A stretch of 11,225 nucleotides of DNA from an uncultured Fidelibacterota bacterium (GTDB lineage Bacteria; Fidelibacterota; Marinisomatia; Marinisomatales; UBA8229): positions 1 through 11,225 of the forward strand of contig CAJXJG010000042.1 of the NCBI GenBank assembly GCA_913054425.1, written 5' to 3'. This document shows positions 1-8,002 of this stretch, in pieces; positions within the stretch are counted from its first letter, which is position 1, and each line of letters starts with the position of its first letter. Under the pieces are notes generated by a model that made no database searches, was not told the origin of the DNA, and saw only the letters and a list, made by a program, of their open reading frames with translations. Made by a program: the position numbers and the translations under genes.

Positions 1-1
1 A

Positions 2-115
2 GAAGGAAAAGTAAAAACCTACGATATGGCCAAAATGACTGGAAAAGCTGATGTGGTGGATAAAGGTGCTGCATCAACAATAGAAATGGCAGAGGCTATC
101 ATTTCTAAACTTTAA
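2..115 (+). CDS. C-terminal end of an isocitrate/isopropylmalate dehydrogenase family protein (5' partial)
   Basis: Only the last 37 codons are in the window; the reading frame is open from base 2 to the TAA at 113-115. The peptide contains KVKTYDMAKMTG and ends AASTIEMAEAIISKL. This matches the usual C-terminus of NAD(P)-dependent isocitrate/isopropylmalate dehydrogenases, where a 'V-T-Y-D' strand is followed by a helix of the type 'ST-EMA-AII'. Such enzymes oxidatively decarboxylate isocitrate in the TCA cycle or 3-isopropylmalate in leucine synthesis. The YDM...G...GAAST form resembles isocitrate dehydrogenases more than LeuB, but the fragment is too short to decide. The next gene begins 17 nt downstream, so co-transcription is likely. 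Confidence 0.7.
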   Translation, partial: EGKVKTYDMAKMTGKADVVDKGAASTIEMAEAIISKL

Positions 116-132
116 GGAGAGTTAAAATAACG

Positions 133-1560
133 ATGAGTATATCTAGACAAATTTCAGAGTTCGCAGTTGGACTAAAATTTGAAGACCTTCCTGATGAGGT
201 AATTCATGAAGTAAAACGCTATATGTATGACTCCATTGGCTGTGCATATGGCGGATACCATACTAAAGATTTGAATATTATTCGAGATATTTACATGGAG
301 ATGGGCGGAAAAGGTGAAGCCACCGTTCTGGGATTTGGTGATAAACTCCCTGCTGTGAATGCAACTCTCATTAATTCTCTCATGGTTCGTGCTCTTGATT
401 TTAATGATATTTACTGGAAAGATGACCCTTCCCACCCTTCTGATATAATTCCTGCGGCTTGGGCTGTTGGAGAACTGGTAAACGCTAATATGAAGGATGT
501 TATCGTAGCCATCGTCTTGGCTTATGAATTTGAGCAGCGCCTTTGTCTATTTGCCAAGCCGGGAGTTCGGGAACGGAAATGGCACCACGCCACCCTTACC
601 CAATTTGTGTCTCCAATCGTAGCTGGAAAACTGCTGGGACTCAGCGTTGATGAAATGGTACATGCCATCGGTATCAGCGGATGCCATAACCACACCATTG
701 GCTGCCCCACTGCTGGTAAACTCACCATGATGAAAAACACAGTTGACCCCATGGCTGTACAATCTGGTGTTTTTGCTGCGCTCATGGCGCAAAAAGGATA
801 TTCCGGTACCGAGCGAGTTTTTGAAGGCAAGGAAGGTTTCATGGATGCTTTTATCGGCTGGAATGCAAAAGATGAGTCTATGAATCCTACCGATATGGAG
901 GGCAGAGATGGTATTTCATCCTGGGCATGGGATATTGATGCTTTAGTAGGCGGATTAGGCGACAGCTATAAAATTATGGAATGCGGAATGAAAGCCTTCC
1001 CCACCGAAGCTCTCACCCATACCCACCTTTCCTGTTTACTCAATGCCGTGATTGGCAATAACCTGGAATATTCAGATATAAAAGAAGTCAAAGTGACCTG
1101 CTTTGCCCAAGCGTATGACATCCTCTTTGACCCTACCAAATACCGCCCTGAATCCCGGGAAACAGCTGATCACTCTTTACCCTATTGTATGGCGGCGGCT
1201 ATGGTAGATAAAAAAATCACCACCGAGTCATTTTCTGATGAAAAACTCAATGACCCACGGATTTATGAAGTCATTGATAAAATTAAAGGTGAACCGTCAC
1301 AGAAATTTGAGAAAATGTTCCCTGCCAAACAGCCATCCAGGGTGGTGGTTACTACCAATGATGGCCGAACATTTGAAGAATACCTGGAATATCCGAAAGG
1401 TGACCCCAGAGAACCCATGACCATGGATGATTTAGAAAATAAATTTAATTCCTTGGCGGGTGATAAATTTGACGAATTTACAAAAAATAAATTGAAAGAA
1501 AATATCTTTAACTGTGAAAATATGTCTGGTGGTGAGTTTATGGAATCATTAACAGTTTAA
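133..1560 (+). CDS. MmgE/PrpD family protein (2-methylcitrate dehydratase-like)
   Basis: This 475-aa protein is full length for the MmgE/PrpD family, whose members dehydrate 2-methylcitrate (PrpD) or act on citrate, cis-aconitate and related tricarboxylates without an iron-sulfur cluster. Family signatures seen are LDFND at about 88-92, HPSD at 101-104 (the conserved histidine segment of the active site), a lysine-containing segment LTMMKNTVDPMA near 197-208, KAFPTEALTHTH at 287-298, and KYRPESRETADHS at 336-348. The C-terminal PKGDP at 421-425 is also typical. Start 133 follows a GGAGAG at 116-121, with longer than usual spacing. It lies 17 nt after the dehydrogenase and 7 nt before thrC, so it is in the same operon. 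No prpB or prpC is visible in the window, so the substrate is open: methylcitrate, or citrate/isocitrate given the neighbour. The family call is firm; the exact reaction is not. Confidence 0.88.
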   Translation: MSISRQISEFAVGLKFEDLPDEVIHEVKRYMYDSIGCAYGGYHTKDLNIIRDIYMEMGGKGEATVLGFGDKLPAVNATLINSLMVRALDFNDIYWKDDPSHPSDIIPAAWAVGELVNANMKDVIVAIVLAYEFEQRLCLFAKPGVRERKWHHATLTQFVSPIVAGKLLGLSVDEMVHAIGISGCHNHTIGCPTAGKLTMMKNTVDPMAVQSGVFAALMAQKGYSGTERVFEGKEGFMDAFIGWNAKDESMNPTDMEGRDGISSWAWDIDALVGGLGDSYKIMECGMKAFPTEALTHTHLSCLLNAVIGNNLEYSDIKEVKVTCFAQAYDILFDPTKYRPESRETADHSLPYCMAAAMVDKKITTESFSDEKLNDPRIYEVIDKIKGEPSQKFEKMFPAKQPSRVVVTTNDGRTFEEYLEYPKGDPREPMTMDDLENKFNSLAGDKFDEFTKNKLKENIFNCENMSGGEFMESLTV

Positions 1561-1567
1561 CCCTTAA

Positions 1568-2824
1568 ATGGTACTATCCATTTTTAAGTGTATTTCCTGT
1601 GATAAAGAATACGATATCCAGGAAATCCGGTACTGCTGTGAATGTGGTGACCTGCTGGAAGTTATTCATGATTTATCGCAGTCCCTACCAAGCCCAAATG
1701 ATTGGAAGAAATCATTGGATAATCAAATGGCTGTTATCGCTTTTCGACGCTATCAAGCACTATTATTCCCATCTCTCCCTGGAAATAAAATTATTACTCT
1801 AAATGAAGGTGATACCCCACTCTATGACGTATCTCATCATTTCCCCCACTTTAGTAGCATAAAATTAAAACATGAAGGCATGAACCCCACCCTCAGTTTT
1901 AAAGACAGAGGGATGGTATCTGGTATTTCTTGGGCGAATTATTTGGGTTGTGAAAATGTCATCTGTGCTTCTACTGGTGACACCTCCGCTGCTATGGCAG
2001 CTTATGCTGGATCGGCACCAAATATGAAAGGAATTGTGTTATTGCCAAAGGGGAAGATCTCTCCCGAACAGTTGGCCCAACCCATTTCATTTGGTGCGGT
2101 GACGGTAGGAATAGAGACGGACTTTGACGGTTGCATGAAGCTGGTGCAACAACTCACAGAAAAACATAATATCTATCTGCTTAATTCCATGAATTCAGTG
2201 CGCATAGAAGGGCAGAAAGCCATTGGTATTGAGACACTCCATCAACTCAATTGGCAGGTGCCGGACTGGTTTGTGATTCCGGTGGGAAATGCCGGCAACA
2301 TCTCCGCTTTAGGAAAGGGGTTGCGGGAACTCTTTGAATTAGGCATTATAGACAAACTCCCCCGCTTGGCGGGAATACAAACAGAGGGGGCTTCTCCCCT
2401 TTACGAAAGCTATCAGAATTGCTATTCAGAATTAGTGCCAAAAAAAGCGAAACCAACCAAAGCCTCCGCCATCCAGATTGGAGATCCGGTTAGCTATAAA
2501 AAGGCAGTGAGAGAACTGAAATATTTTAATGGAGTAGTTGAAGCAGTAACTGAAACGGAATTAATGGATTGGAAAGCCCAAATTGACAAATTGGGAATTT
2601 CGATCTGCCCCAATAGTGCCGTAGCAGTAGCTGGAGCAATGAAATTGAACGAGAATGGAATCATAAAAGAAACTGAGGATGTGGTTGTTATTCTCACTGC
2701 TCATGGCAGTAAATTCTCTAATGCATCCGTTGAGTACCATGGGGATGAATCCAATCCATCTGCAAACCATACACATACCGTTTCCCCCAATTTAGAAGAG
2801 CTGGAAAGTTTATTAAATCTATGA
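1568..2824 (+). CDS. thrC: Threonine synthase
   Basis: This cytosolic PLP enzyme converts O-phosphohomoserine to L-threonine and phosphate. At 418 aa it is normal for the archaeal/Gram-positive-like form. An N-terminal zinc ribbon is visible (C8, C11, then C23/C24 and C26-G27), as in many of these synthases. The PLP lysine is K112 in NPTLSFKDRG, preceded by the GDTPL segment at 81-85. The glycine-rich phosphate-binding loop is IPVGNAGNIS, and a C-terminal ILTAHGSKF segment matches the family. There is little Shine-Dalgarno sequence before the ATG at 1568, which lies 7 nt after the preceding stop, so coupled translation is likely. The stop overlaps the thrB start (ATGA at 2821-2824), supporting tight stoichiometric expression with homoserine kinase, which supplies its substrate. 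Confidence 0.95.
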   Translation: MVLSIFKCISCDKEYDIQEIRYCCECGDLLEVIHDLSQSLPSPNDWKKSLDNQMAVIAFRRYQALLFPSLPGNKIITLNEGDTPLYDVSHHFPHFSSIKLKHEGMNPTLSFKDRGMVSGISWANYLGCENVICASTGDTSAAMAAYAGSAPNMKGIVLLPKGKISPEQLAQPISFGAVTVGIETDFDGCMKLVQQLTEKHNIYLLNSMNSVRIEGQKAIGIETLHQLNWQVPDWFVIPVGNAGNISALGKGLRELFELGIIDKLPRLAGIQTEGASPLYESYQNCYSELVPKKAKPTKASAIQIGDPVSYKKAVRELKYFNGVVEAVTETELMDWKAQIDKLGISICPNSAVAVAGAMKLNENGIIKETEDVVVILTAHGSKFSNASVEYHGDESNPSANHTHTVSPNLEELESLLNL

Positions 2825-3756
2825 AATCAGTAAAAGTATTTGCACCAGCAACCATTGGCAATATCGGTCCGGGATTTGATGTGTTGGGATTAGCAGTTGA
2901 TGGATTAGGAGATTTTGTTGAAGCGAGGGAAATCCCCGGACATAAGTTAGTGATTGAAGATATATTTAATGCCGATCATGATATATCCACTAATCCAGAT
3001 AAAAATACTGCCGCTATAGCCGCAAATGAAATTCTTCGAATGTTTAATATTCGAAAGGGAATTGGATTAATAATTACAAAGGGATTACCATCTGGATCCG
3101 GCTTGGGGGGTAGCGCTTCCTCTGCAGCGGCTGGTGCGGTAGCAATAAATGAACTATGTAATGGTGGGTTGTCTAATGACCAACTTATTCAGGCTGCAAT
3201 GAAAGGGGAAGCCTACGTCAGTGGGGGCTATTTTGCTGATAATATCGCTCCTTCTATTTTAGGGGGAGCTACTCTCACCCAGTCAATTAATCCTTTAAAA
3301 GTGTTAAAACTAGGCTCAATTGATGAGCTAATAATCATATTGATTACTCCCAAAATTCAAATTCTTACAAAAGATTCACGAGATGTTTTACCTAAAAATA
3401 TTTCAAGAAGTGCTTTTATTGAAAATATGGCCAATACAGCCAGTATTACTGCTGCCTTTTGTAATAATGATTATTCTCTGTTAAAAGATAATCTAAGGGA
3501 TTTAGCCATAGAACCATACCGATCTAAATTCATCCCGGGATTTGATAAGGTAAAAATTGCAGCTTTAGACTCAGGGGCAGATGGAATGGCTATATCTGGA
3601 TCTGGTCCTACGGTATTTGCCATAACCAACTCCAAAAAGAAAGCCAAAATAATTGAAAGAGAAATGGTACACGAATTTAATAATCATGGAATAGAATGTA
3701 ACATGCTAATTACTGTACCCTCTAAAAGTGGAACAAGAATTATAAAAGCGAATTAA
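2821..3756 (+). CDS. thrB: Homoserine kinase (GHMP kinase family)
   Basis: Homoserine kinase phosphorylates L-homoserine with ATP, giving the substrate of the ThrC encoded just upstream. The 311-aa length is normal. GHMP motif 1 is at 8-25 (APATIGNIGPGFDVLGLA). The ATP-binding loop is GLPSGSGLGGSASS at 88-101, and the C-terminal GHMP motif is AISGSGPTVFAI at 257-268. The segment ADNIAPSILGG at 139-149 is characteristic of homoserine kinases; the residue before it is Phe, where many homologues have His, an oddity I would not over-interpret. The gene starts inside the thrC stop (ATGA). An aspartokinase/homoserine dehydrogenase gene is not in this window. The reverse order thrC-thrB is less common than thrA-thrB-thrC. 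The CDF transporter gene starts 6 nt after its stop. Confidence 0.95.
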   Translation: MKSVKVFAPATIGNIGPGFDVLGLAVDGLGDFVEAREIPGHKLVIEDIFNADHDISTNPDKNTAAIAANEILRMFNIRKGIGLIITKGLPSGSGLGGSASSAAAGAVAINELCNGGLSNDQLIQAAMKGEAYVSGGYFADNIAPSILGGATLTQSINPLKVLKLGSIDELIIILITPKIQILTKDSRDVLPKNISRSAFIENMANTASITAAFCNNDYSLLKDNLRDLAIEPYRSKFIPGFDKVKIAALDSGADGMAISGSGPTVFAITNSKKKAKIIEREMVHEFNNHGIECNMLITVPSKSGTRIIKAN

Positions 3757-3762
3757 TTATTT

Positions 3763-4935
3763 ATGTCATTATTTGAAAACATAACGAACAAATTTGTAAA
3801 CCAGGAAAAAGGATCTTCTAAAAACTATCGAAATCGTATTGGAAAGTTTCAAGGATGGATTTCAGTTGCTATAAATAGTATTCTATTTCTGATAAAACTT
3901 ATAATAGGACTGATAACCGGATCAGTCAGTGTTCTTGCAGATGCCATCCATACTTTATCAGATGTGTTTTCGTCAGGAGTGGTGATTTGGGGATTTCATG
4001 AATCAGAAAAACCAGCTGATAAAGAACATCCCTATGGGCATGGTAGAGCAGAATATATAGCAACTCTGATCATAGCAGTTTTATTGTGCGTTGTGGGAAT
4101 TGAATTCATTGAGACTGCAATTGACAGAATTATGAACCCCGATAGTATCAATCCTGACTGGTGGATGATTGGAGTAATTGCCGGAACGATATTTATAAAA
4201 GAATTTACAGCGAGGTATGCAGAATTTTTATCTGCTAAAATTGCTTCTGGAACTCTTCATGCTGATGCTTGGCATCATCGGATTGATGCACTTTCTTCAA
4301 TTATGGTGATTTTTGCAATGATTGCGGGGAAGTATGGATATCATCATGTTGATGGGTGGGCAGGCTTGGGAGTAGCCTTGTTTTTAATTTGGACAGGAAT
4401 ACAAATTTCTAAGAGTGCTATTGATGATCTAATAGGAAAACCTCCAACCCATGAAGAAGTCGAAGAAATTAGATTAATTGTTCGAAAAATCGTTGGTGTG
4501 CTTGGTGTTCATGATATCTCGGTGCATAGATATGGGCGGGATAGATTTATCAGCATTCATATTGAGATAAATGCTACTGAATCCCAGGGACGAGCACATG
4601 ACATTGCTGAAGAAGTAGAAATGGCATTAAGCAAATCATTTCAAGTAGAGCCAACGGTGCATATTGATCCTGTTCAGCCTGATAATCCATTAGTTAAAAA
4701 AGTAGAAGCTTTTTTGGAGAATACGTGGGGGCGCGATGATCGGATAGAAAATTGGCATGATCTTCGTGTTATCGAAACTGAAAAACATAATGTTATCCTT
4801 TTTGGTGTAAATACATCAATTCATTTGAGTCATCATGCTGTTCTAAATTTTTGTCGGGAAATTGAAAATTCATTAATGATGGAATTTCCTGGTTATGAGA
4901 TTGAAATAAAAAGATCTCCGTTATACAGCTATTAG
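3763..4935 (+). CDS. Cation diffusion facilitator (CDF) family divalent metal efflux transporter
   Basis: CDF proteins export Zn2+, Fe2+, Co2+, Cd2+ or Mn2+ from the cytoplasm in exchange for protons. The 390-aa sequence has the usual six-helix membrane part (about 30-220). The metal site is visible as H63xxxD67 in SVLADAIHTLSD (TM2) and H171xxxD175 in HADAWHHRIDALSS (TM5). The HxxxD/HxxxD pair is found in zinc-type members, but the metal cannot be fixed from sequence. HPYGHGRAEYIATL at 89-102 is the conserved TM2-TM3 loop/TM3 start. The cytoplasmic ferredoxin-like domain covers about 225-303. A second alpha/beta segment at about 310-385 with WHDLRV makes it longer than the ~300-aa minimal members; such extended forms are known. 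No Shine-Dalgarno sequence is obvious; the start is 6 nt after thrB and 16 nt separate its stop from a convergent gene. Confidence 0.93.
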   Translation: MSLFENITNKFVNQEKGSSKNYRNRIGKFQGWISVAINSILFLIKLIIGLITGSVSVLADAIHTLSDVFSSGVVIWGFHESEKPADKEHPYGHGRAEYIATLIIAVLLCVVGIEFIETAIDRIMNPDSINPDWWMIGVIAGTIFIKEFTARYAEFLSAKIASGTLHADAWHHRIDALSSIMVIFAMIAGKYGYHHVDGWAGLGVALFLIWTGIQISKSAIDDLIGKPPTHEEVEEIRLIVRKIVGVLGVHDISVHRYGRDRFISIHIEINATESQGRAHDIAEEVEMALSKSFQVEPTVHIDPVQPDNPLVKKVEAFLENTWGRDDRIENWHDLRVIETEKHNVILFGVNTSIHLSHHAVLNFCREIENSLMMEFPGYEIEIKRSPLYSY

Positions 4936-4951
4936 CTTACGTTGTTTTTCA

Positions 4952-5554
4952 TCAGTCAAATTGAAACAGGGTTATCAGTTGAATCCCGGTTAGAAATGAA
5001 CCCAGAATAAAACCCGTCAAAACCTGAGAGATGTTGTGGGCTTTTAAAATGATTCTAGCCCATCCCAGAAGTGCCGCTATGAAAATCACAACAAACGGTG
5101 AATGGATACCATGAATCCATAGGGCTGTAAGCGGACCTGCTACCCCTGCAGCATGAATCGAAATTTTCCAGTATTTTGTTATGACAATTATGACAATTGT
5201 GTTTGTCATATAACAAAACATCAGCCCACGAACAAGGTCACCTGCATTGAGGAAGTTTAAAACAATGAAACCAAAGCCTGCATAGAGTACACCAAGAAAT
5301 AAAGGTAATAATCTTTGTTCTTTTTGAGATGCATCTAAATCTGATATTTTTCCAGTTATTTTAAGGAATAAGACTGTAATAAAGGGAATAAAATTTGAAA
5401 ATAGAAAACAGGAAAAAAATATGAAATATGCATTGACAGAAATAATTGGATGATCAAAAATGAGGATTCCAAAAGTAACGAAAGATACCAACATTGGATT
5501 GAACAAAACTGAAATTAATGAAGCCAGTTTTATTCTTTGAAAGAATGAATTCAT
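4952..5554 (-). CDS. PAP2-like integral membrane protein
   Basis: This 200-aa protein is almost entirely hydrophobic, with about six predicted membrane segments. Its motif layout follows the type-2 phosphatidic acid phosphatase superfamily in a divergent form also seen in Bacteroidetes-like bacteria. There is a basic segment KEQRLLP (78-84) in place of KX6RP, KISIHAAG (130-137) in place of PSGH, and R167-X5-H173-X3-Q177 in place of SRX5HX3D. The catalytic-type histidines H134 and H173 are present, but the last acidic residue is Gln. It could be a lipid phosphatase, a pyrophosphate-lipid enzyme or a non-catalytic relative. It starts 42 nt downstream of the mutase gene on the same strand with no clear Shine-Dalgarno sequence, so it may be co-transcribed with it. 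It converges with the CDF gene. Superfamily call is moderate; function is unknown. Confidence 0.6.
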   Translation of the reverse strand: MNSFFQRIKLASLISVLFNPMLVSFVTFGILIFDHPIISVNAYFIFFSCFLFSNFIPFITVLFLKITGKISDLDASQKEQRLLPLFLGVLYAGFGFIVLNFLNAGDLVRGLMFCYMTNTIVIIVITKYWKISIHAAGVAGPLTALWIHGIHSPFVVIFIAALLGWARIILKAHNISQVLTGFILGSFLTGIQLITLFQFD

Positions 5555-5596
5555 TTACTGAGTACTGTTTGGCTTAGTAATCTATAAATGATAGAA

Positions 5597-7090
5597 TTAA
5601 ATGGAAGGATTGTATTCGCCAAACACAGAGCGGAGAGTATCGGCTATTTCACCTATGGTACAATCGTTTTTTACACATTTGATGATCAAGGGCAATAGGT
5701 TATCATTCTTCCTGGCGCCAGTTTCCAATTTAGTCAAATGATTTTTGACTTGACCATTGTCTCTTTCTTGCTTGAACTTTTTCACTGACTTAATCTGTTC
5801 CTTGACAGAATTTTTATCAATTGATTGTAAATCAAGTTCCTTGGGGGTGTCTTCCTGAAATCGATTGACCCCTACAATTATTTGCTCTTTGGAATCTACT
5901 TTTTGTTGGTAATCATAAGCACTCTGGGCTATTTGGTTTTGAATCCAACCAGCTTCAATGGCTTTGACGGCACCACCAAGGTTATCAATTTCCTGAATCA
6001 ATAGTTGTGCTTCTGATTCCAGTTTTTCAGTCAATTCTTCTATGACATAGCTCCCGGCAAGGGGATCAGGATGATTGGGAATTCCCGATTCGTAGGCAAT
6101 TATTTGCTGAGTTCGGAGCGCCAAACGGACATTTTCATCGGAAGGAAGTGATAATGCTTCATCCTTGCTATTTGTGTGAAGGGACTGAGTACCACCCAGC
6201 ACAGCGGACATTGCCTGAATGGTCGTGCGAACCACATTGTTTTCTATTTGCTGAGCCGTTAAGGTAGAGCCTCCTGTTTGAACGTGGAATCTGCAGTGTA
6301 ATGCTTTTTCATCGGTAACACCAAATCGTTCTTTCATGATTGTTGCCCATAACCTCCGGGCTGCCCGGAATTTAGCAATCTCAGTTAAAAAATCGTTATG
6401 AGCGTTAAAAAAAAATGACAATCGTTTTCCAAATTTATTGGCATCAAGACCTCTGTCAACCGCTGCTTGAACATAAGTAATTCCGTCAGCCATGGTAAAG
6501 GCAAGTTCTTGGGCAGCGGTACTTCCAGCTTCCCGGATATGATAACCGGAAATGGAAATAGAATTCCAGTTAGGGATATGGGTGGAGCAAAATTCAAAAA
6601 CATCGGTCACCAGCCGTATTGAATGTTCCGGTGGGTATATGTAGGTTCCACGGGCGATGAATTCTTTAAGAATGTCGTTCTGGATTGTACCTCGTAGTTT
6701 TACAAGTGGAAACCCTCTGTCTTCAGCGGTAACAATATATAATGCCAGCAGAGTCGCTGCGGTGGCATTTATGGTCATGGAGACGGTCACTTTATCCAAA
6801 GGAATATCATCAAACAGCAGTCCAATTTCTCTTCGAGAAGTAACTGGTACTCCAACTTTTCCTACCTCTCCTTCTGCCATGGAACTATCGGAATCATATC
6901 CAATTTGAGTAGGAAGATCAAAAGCCACGGAGAGTCCGGTCACGCCGTGATCGAGAAGATATTGAAAGCGTTTGTTAGATTCTTCTGCTGTAGTAAATCC
7001 TGCATATTGACGCATGGTCCAGAGTTTTTTTTTGTACATTTCTGGGTAGATTCCCCGGGTGAAGGGAAATTGGCCGGCTTTTTCAGACAT
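5597..7090 (-). CDS. mcmA1: Methylmalonyl-CoA mutase, catalytic (alpha) chain of the split type
   Basis: This B12-dependent enzyme interconverts (R)-methylmalonyl-CoA and succinyl-CoA in propionyl-CoA metabolism. The 497-aa chain is only the TIM-barrel catalytic domain; it ends with TLRSVFGEY, the usual end of stand-alone large chains, and lacks the DXHXXG cobalamin domain, which must be encoded elsewhere. Signatures are PFTRGIYPEMY (9-19), WTMRQYAGFTTAEESN (24-39), TIQNDILKEF (135-144), SISISGYHIREAG (177-189) and GGTQSLHTNS (299-308). Counting against the Propionibacterium enzyme, Y29, Q137, R147 and H184 occupy the places of Y89, Q197, R207 and H244. Tyr and Arg at the first and third of these favour methylmalonyl-CoA over isobutyryl-CoA as substrate. 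The N-terminus is about 60 residues shorter than in that enzyme. An in-frame TAA at 7094-7096 two codons before the ATG rules out a longer start. No Shine-Dalgarno sequence is visible. Confidence 0.93.
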   Translation of the reverse strand: MSEKAGQFPFTRGIYPEMYKKKLWTMRQYAGFTTAEESNKRFQYLLDHGVTGLSVAFDLPTQIGYDSDSSMAEGEVGKVGVPVTSRREIGLLFDDIPLDKVTVSMTINATAATLLALYIVTAEDRGFPLVKLRGTIQNDILKEFIARGTYIYPPEHSIRLVTDVFEFCSTHIPNWNSISISGYHIREAGSTAAQELAFTMADGITYVQAAVDRGLDANKFGKRLSFFFNAHNDFLTEIAKFRAARRLWATIMKERFGVTDEKALHCRFHVQTGGSTLTAQQIENNVVRTTIQAMSAVLGGTQSLHTNSKDEALSLPSDENVRLALRTQQIIAYESGIPNHPDPLAGSYVIEELTEKLESEAQLLIQEIDNLGGAVKAIEAGWIQNQIAQSAYDYQQKVDSKEQIIVGVNRFQEDTPKELDLQSIDKNSVKEQIKSVKKFKQERDNGQVKNHLTKLETGARKNDNLLPLIIKCVKNDCTIGEIADTLRSVFGEYNPSI

Positions 7091-7093
7091 CGT

Positions 7094-7236
7094 TTATTTT
7101 GCTGTAAATTTTTTCATAGTGAGCATTAAACTTCTGGTATATATTCCAAATGCTGCTGCGAATACAATTAATTGAGGGAATAAAAAAAATTAGTTAACGA
7201 TCCTATTATAAAACTCATTGCCATTAACGTTATCAT
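7094..7236 (-). other. Possible frameshifted small membrane-protein ORF in the dnaJ-like/mutase gap
   Basis: The 168-nt gap between the DjlA-like gene and the mutase has no single long ORF. An ATG at 7236 opens a hydrophobic frame (MITLMAMSFIIGSLTNFF) that runs to a T8 run (7182-7189 on the + strand as A8). The next frame is open from that run to a TAA at 7094-7096 and continues with FPQLIVFAAAFGIYTRS and a basic end, MKKFTAK. One extra T in the run would join both into a 47-aa protein with two hydrophobic stretches. It would fit the gap with 22 nt to the upstream stop and 3 nt to the mutase ATG. A TATAAT on the - strand at 7205-7210 lies within it, so the stretch could equally be a promoter region. 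T-rich DNA yields hydrophobic peptides by chance, so this is weak. Confidence 0.2.
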
Positions 7237-7258
7237 CTCTGGTTTTTTTTAAAATAAT

Positions 7259-8002
7259 TCATTTCATATTCCTTTCTTTTTTTATGGCCTGATAGGCATC
7301 ATTCAAGGACTTGAATTTCTCTTCCGCAAGGTTCTTTAAATCTTCTCCCAGATGAGCTACTTTGTCTGGATGGTATTTTGAGGCCATTTTGCGGTATGCT
7401 TTTTTGATTTCTCCATCTGTGGCGGAAGGACTTACTTCCAGAATTTTATAATCAGAGTGTGTATCCCGCACAAACATAGACTGAATAGAAATAAAATCAT
7501 TTTCATTTATATTCAAATATCCTGCAATCGTGTGAATAACTTTGATCTCATCGGGGTGAATATGTCCGTCAGCTTGGGAAAGACCAAAAAGGATATGTAC
7601 CAGTTCCAAACGGCTGGGATGATCCATAGATCGTTGAATCTGGCGACATACATCCCGGAGCGGGTACTCCTGTTTCAGGATATCTTTTAACAGAATCATG
7701 AAATCTTTTACGTCATTTGTTTCAAACTGCCTCTGGAGAAATTGTTTAACGTAGTCTAATTCGGATTTCAGCAATTGTTTGTCGGCTTTCATTACCGCAC
7801 TAAAAAGGACCAGGAAAGAAACCATAAAATCGCCGGGTTTCGTCCGAGGATATGGTCTTGAACTTGTACCGCTAAAACTACCAAAAGATGATCCACCCTT
7901 CTGGTCAGAAATGGAGGCCATGGCATACCCGATAATTGCCCCAATCGGTCCTCCCATGACCCATCCAAGCCCACCCCACAAAATGCGTTTACCCATACTC
8001 AT
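7259..8002 (-). CDS. DjlA-like protein: Gly-rich N-terminal segment, TerB-like domain, C-terminal J-domain
   Basis: The 247-aa protein has the order seen in DjlA-type membrane-linked DnaJ co-chaperones. A short hydrophobic, glycine-rich N-terminus (about 8-30, GGLGWVMGGPIGAIIGYAMA) may anchor it in the inner membrane. After a Ser/Gly-rich linker comes an all-helical TerB-like domain (about 58-175), with the paired acidic motifs KADKQLLKSELDYV (72-85) and ADGHIHPDEI (144-153). The J-domain is at about 183-245 with the HPD tripeptide at 211-213, the part that stimulates ATP hydrolysis by DnaK-type Hsp70. The role is inferred as Hsp70 recruitment to the envelope; the client is unknown. Two ATGs (8002 and 7996) are possible starts. 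It is divergent from the 189-aa gene at 8171 and is followed by the mutase after 168 nt. Confidence 0.88.
   Translation of the reverse strand: MSMGKRILWGGLGWVMGGPIGAIIGYAMASISDQKGGSSFGSFSGTSSRPYPRTKPGDFMVSFLVLFSAVMKADKQLLKSELDYVKQFLQRQFETNDVKDFMILLKDILKQEYPLRDVCRQIQRSMDHPSRLELVHILFGLSQADGHIHPDEIKVIHTIAGYLNINENDFISIQSMFVRDTHSDYKILEVSPSATDGEIKKAYRKMASKYHPDKVAHLGEDLKNLAEEKFKSLNDAYQAIKKERNMK

Noticed and set aside
522..842. - strand open frame opposite the PrpD-family gene
   Set aside because: It is antisense to the conserved core of PrpD, with no motif or start signal of its own.
4936..4951. Search for a terminator between the convergent CDF and PAP2-like genes
   Set aside because: The 16-nt gap has no hairpin with a T-tract on either strand.
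6657..7129. Two + strand open frames antisense to the mutase
   Set aside because: They lie opposite a protein with unmistakable mutase motifs and have no recognisable domains.
7097..7195. A second open frame in the gap before the mutase (reading IRSSIWNIYQKFNAHYEKIYSK)
   Set aside because: It has no start codon and overlaps the mutase start out of frame; it looks coding-like only through composition.
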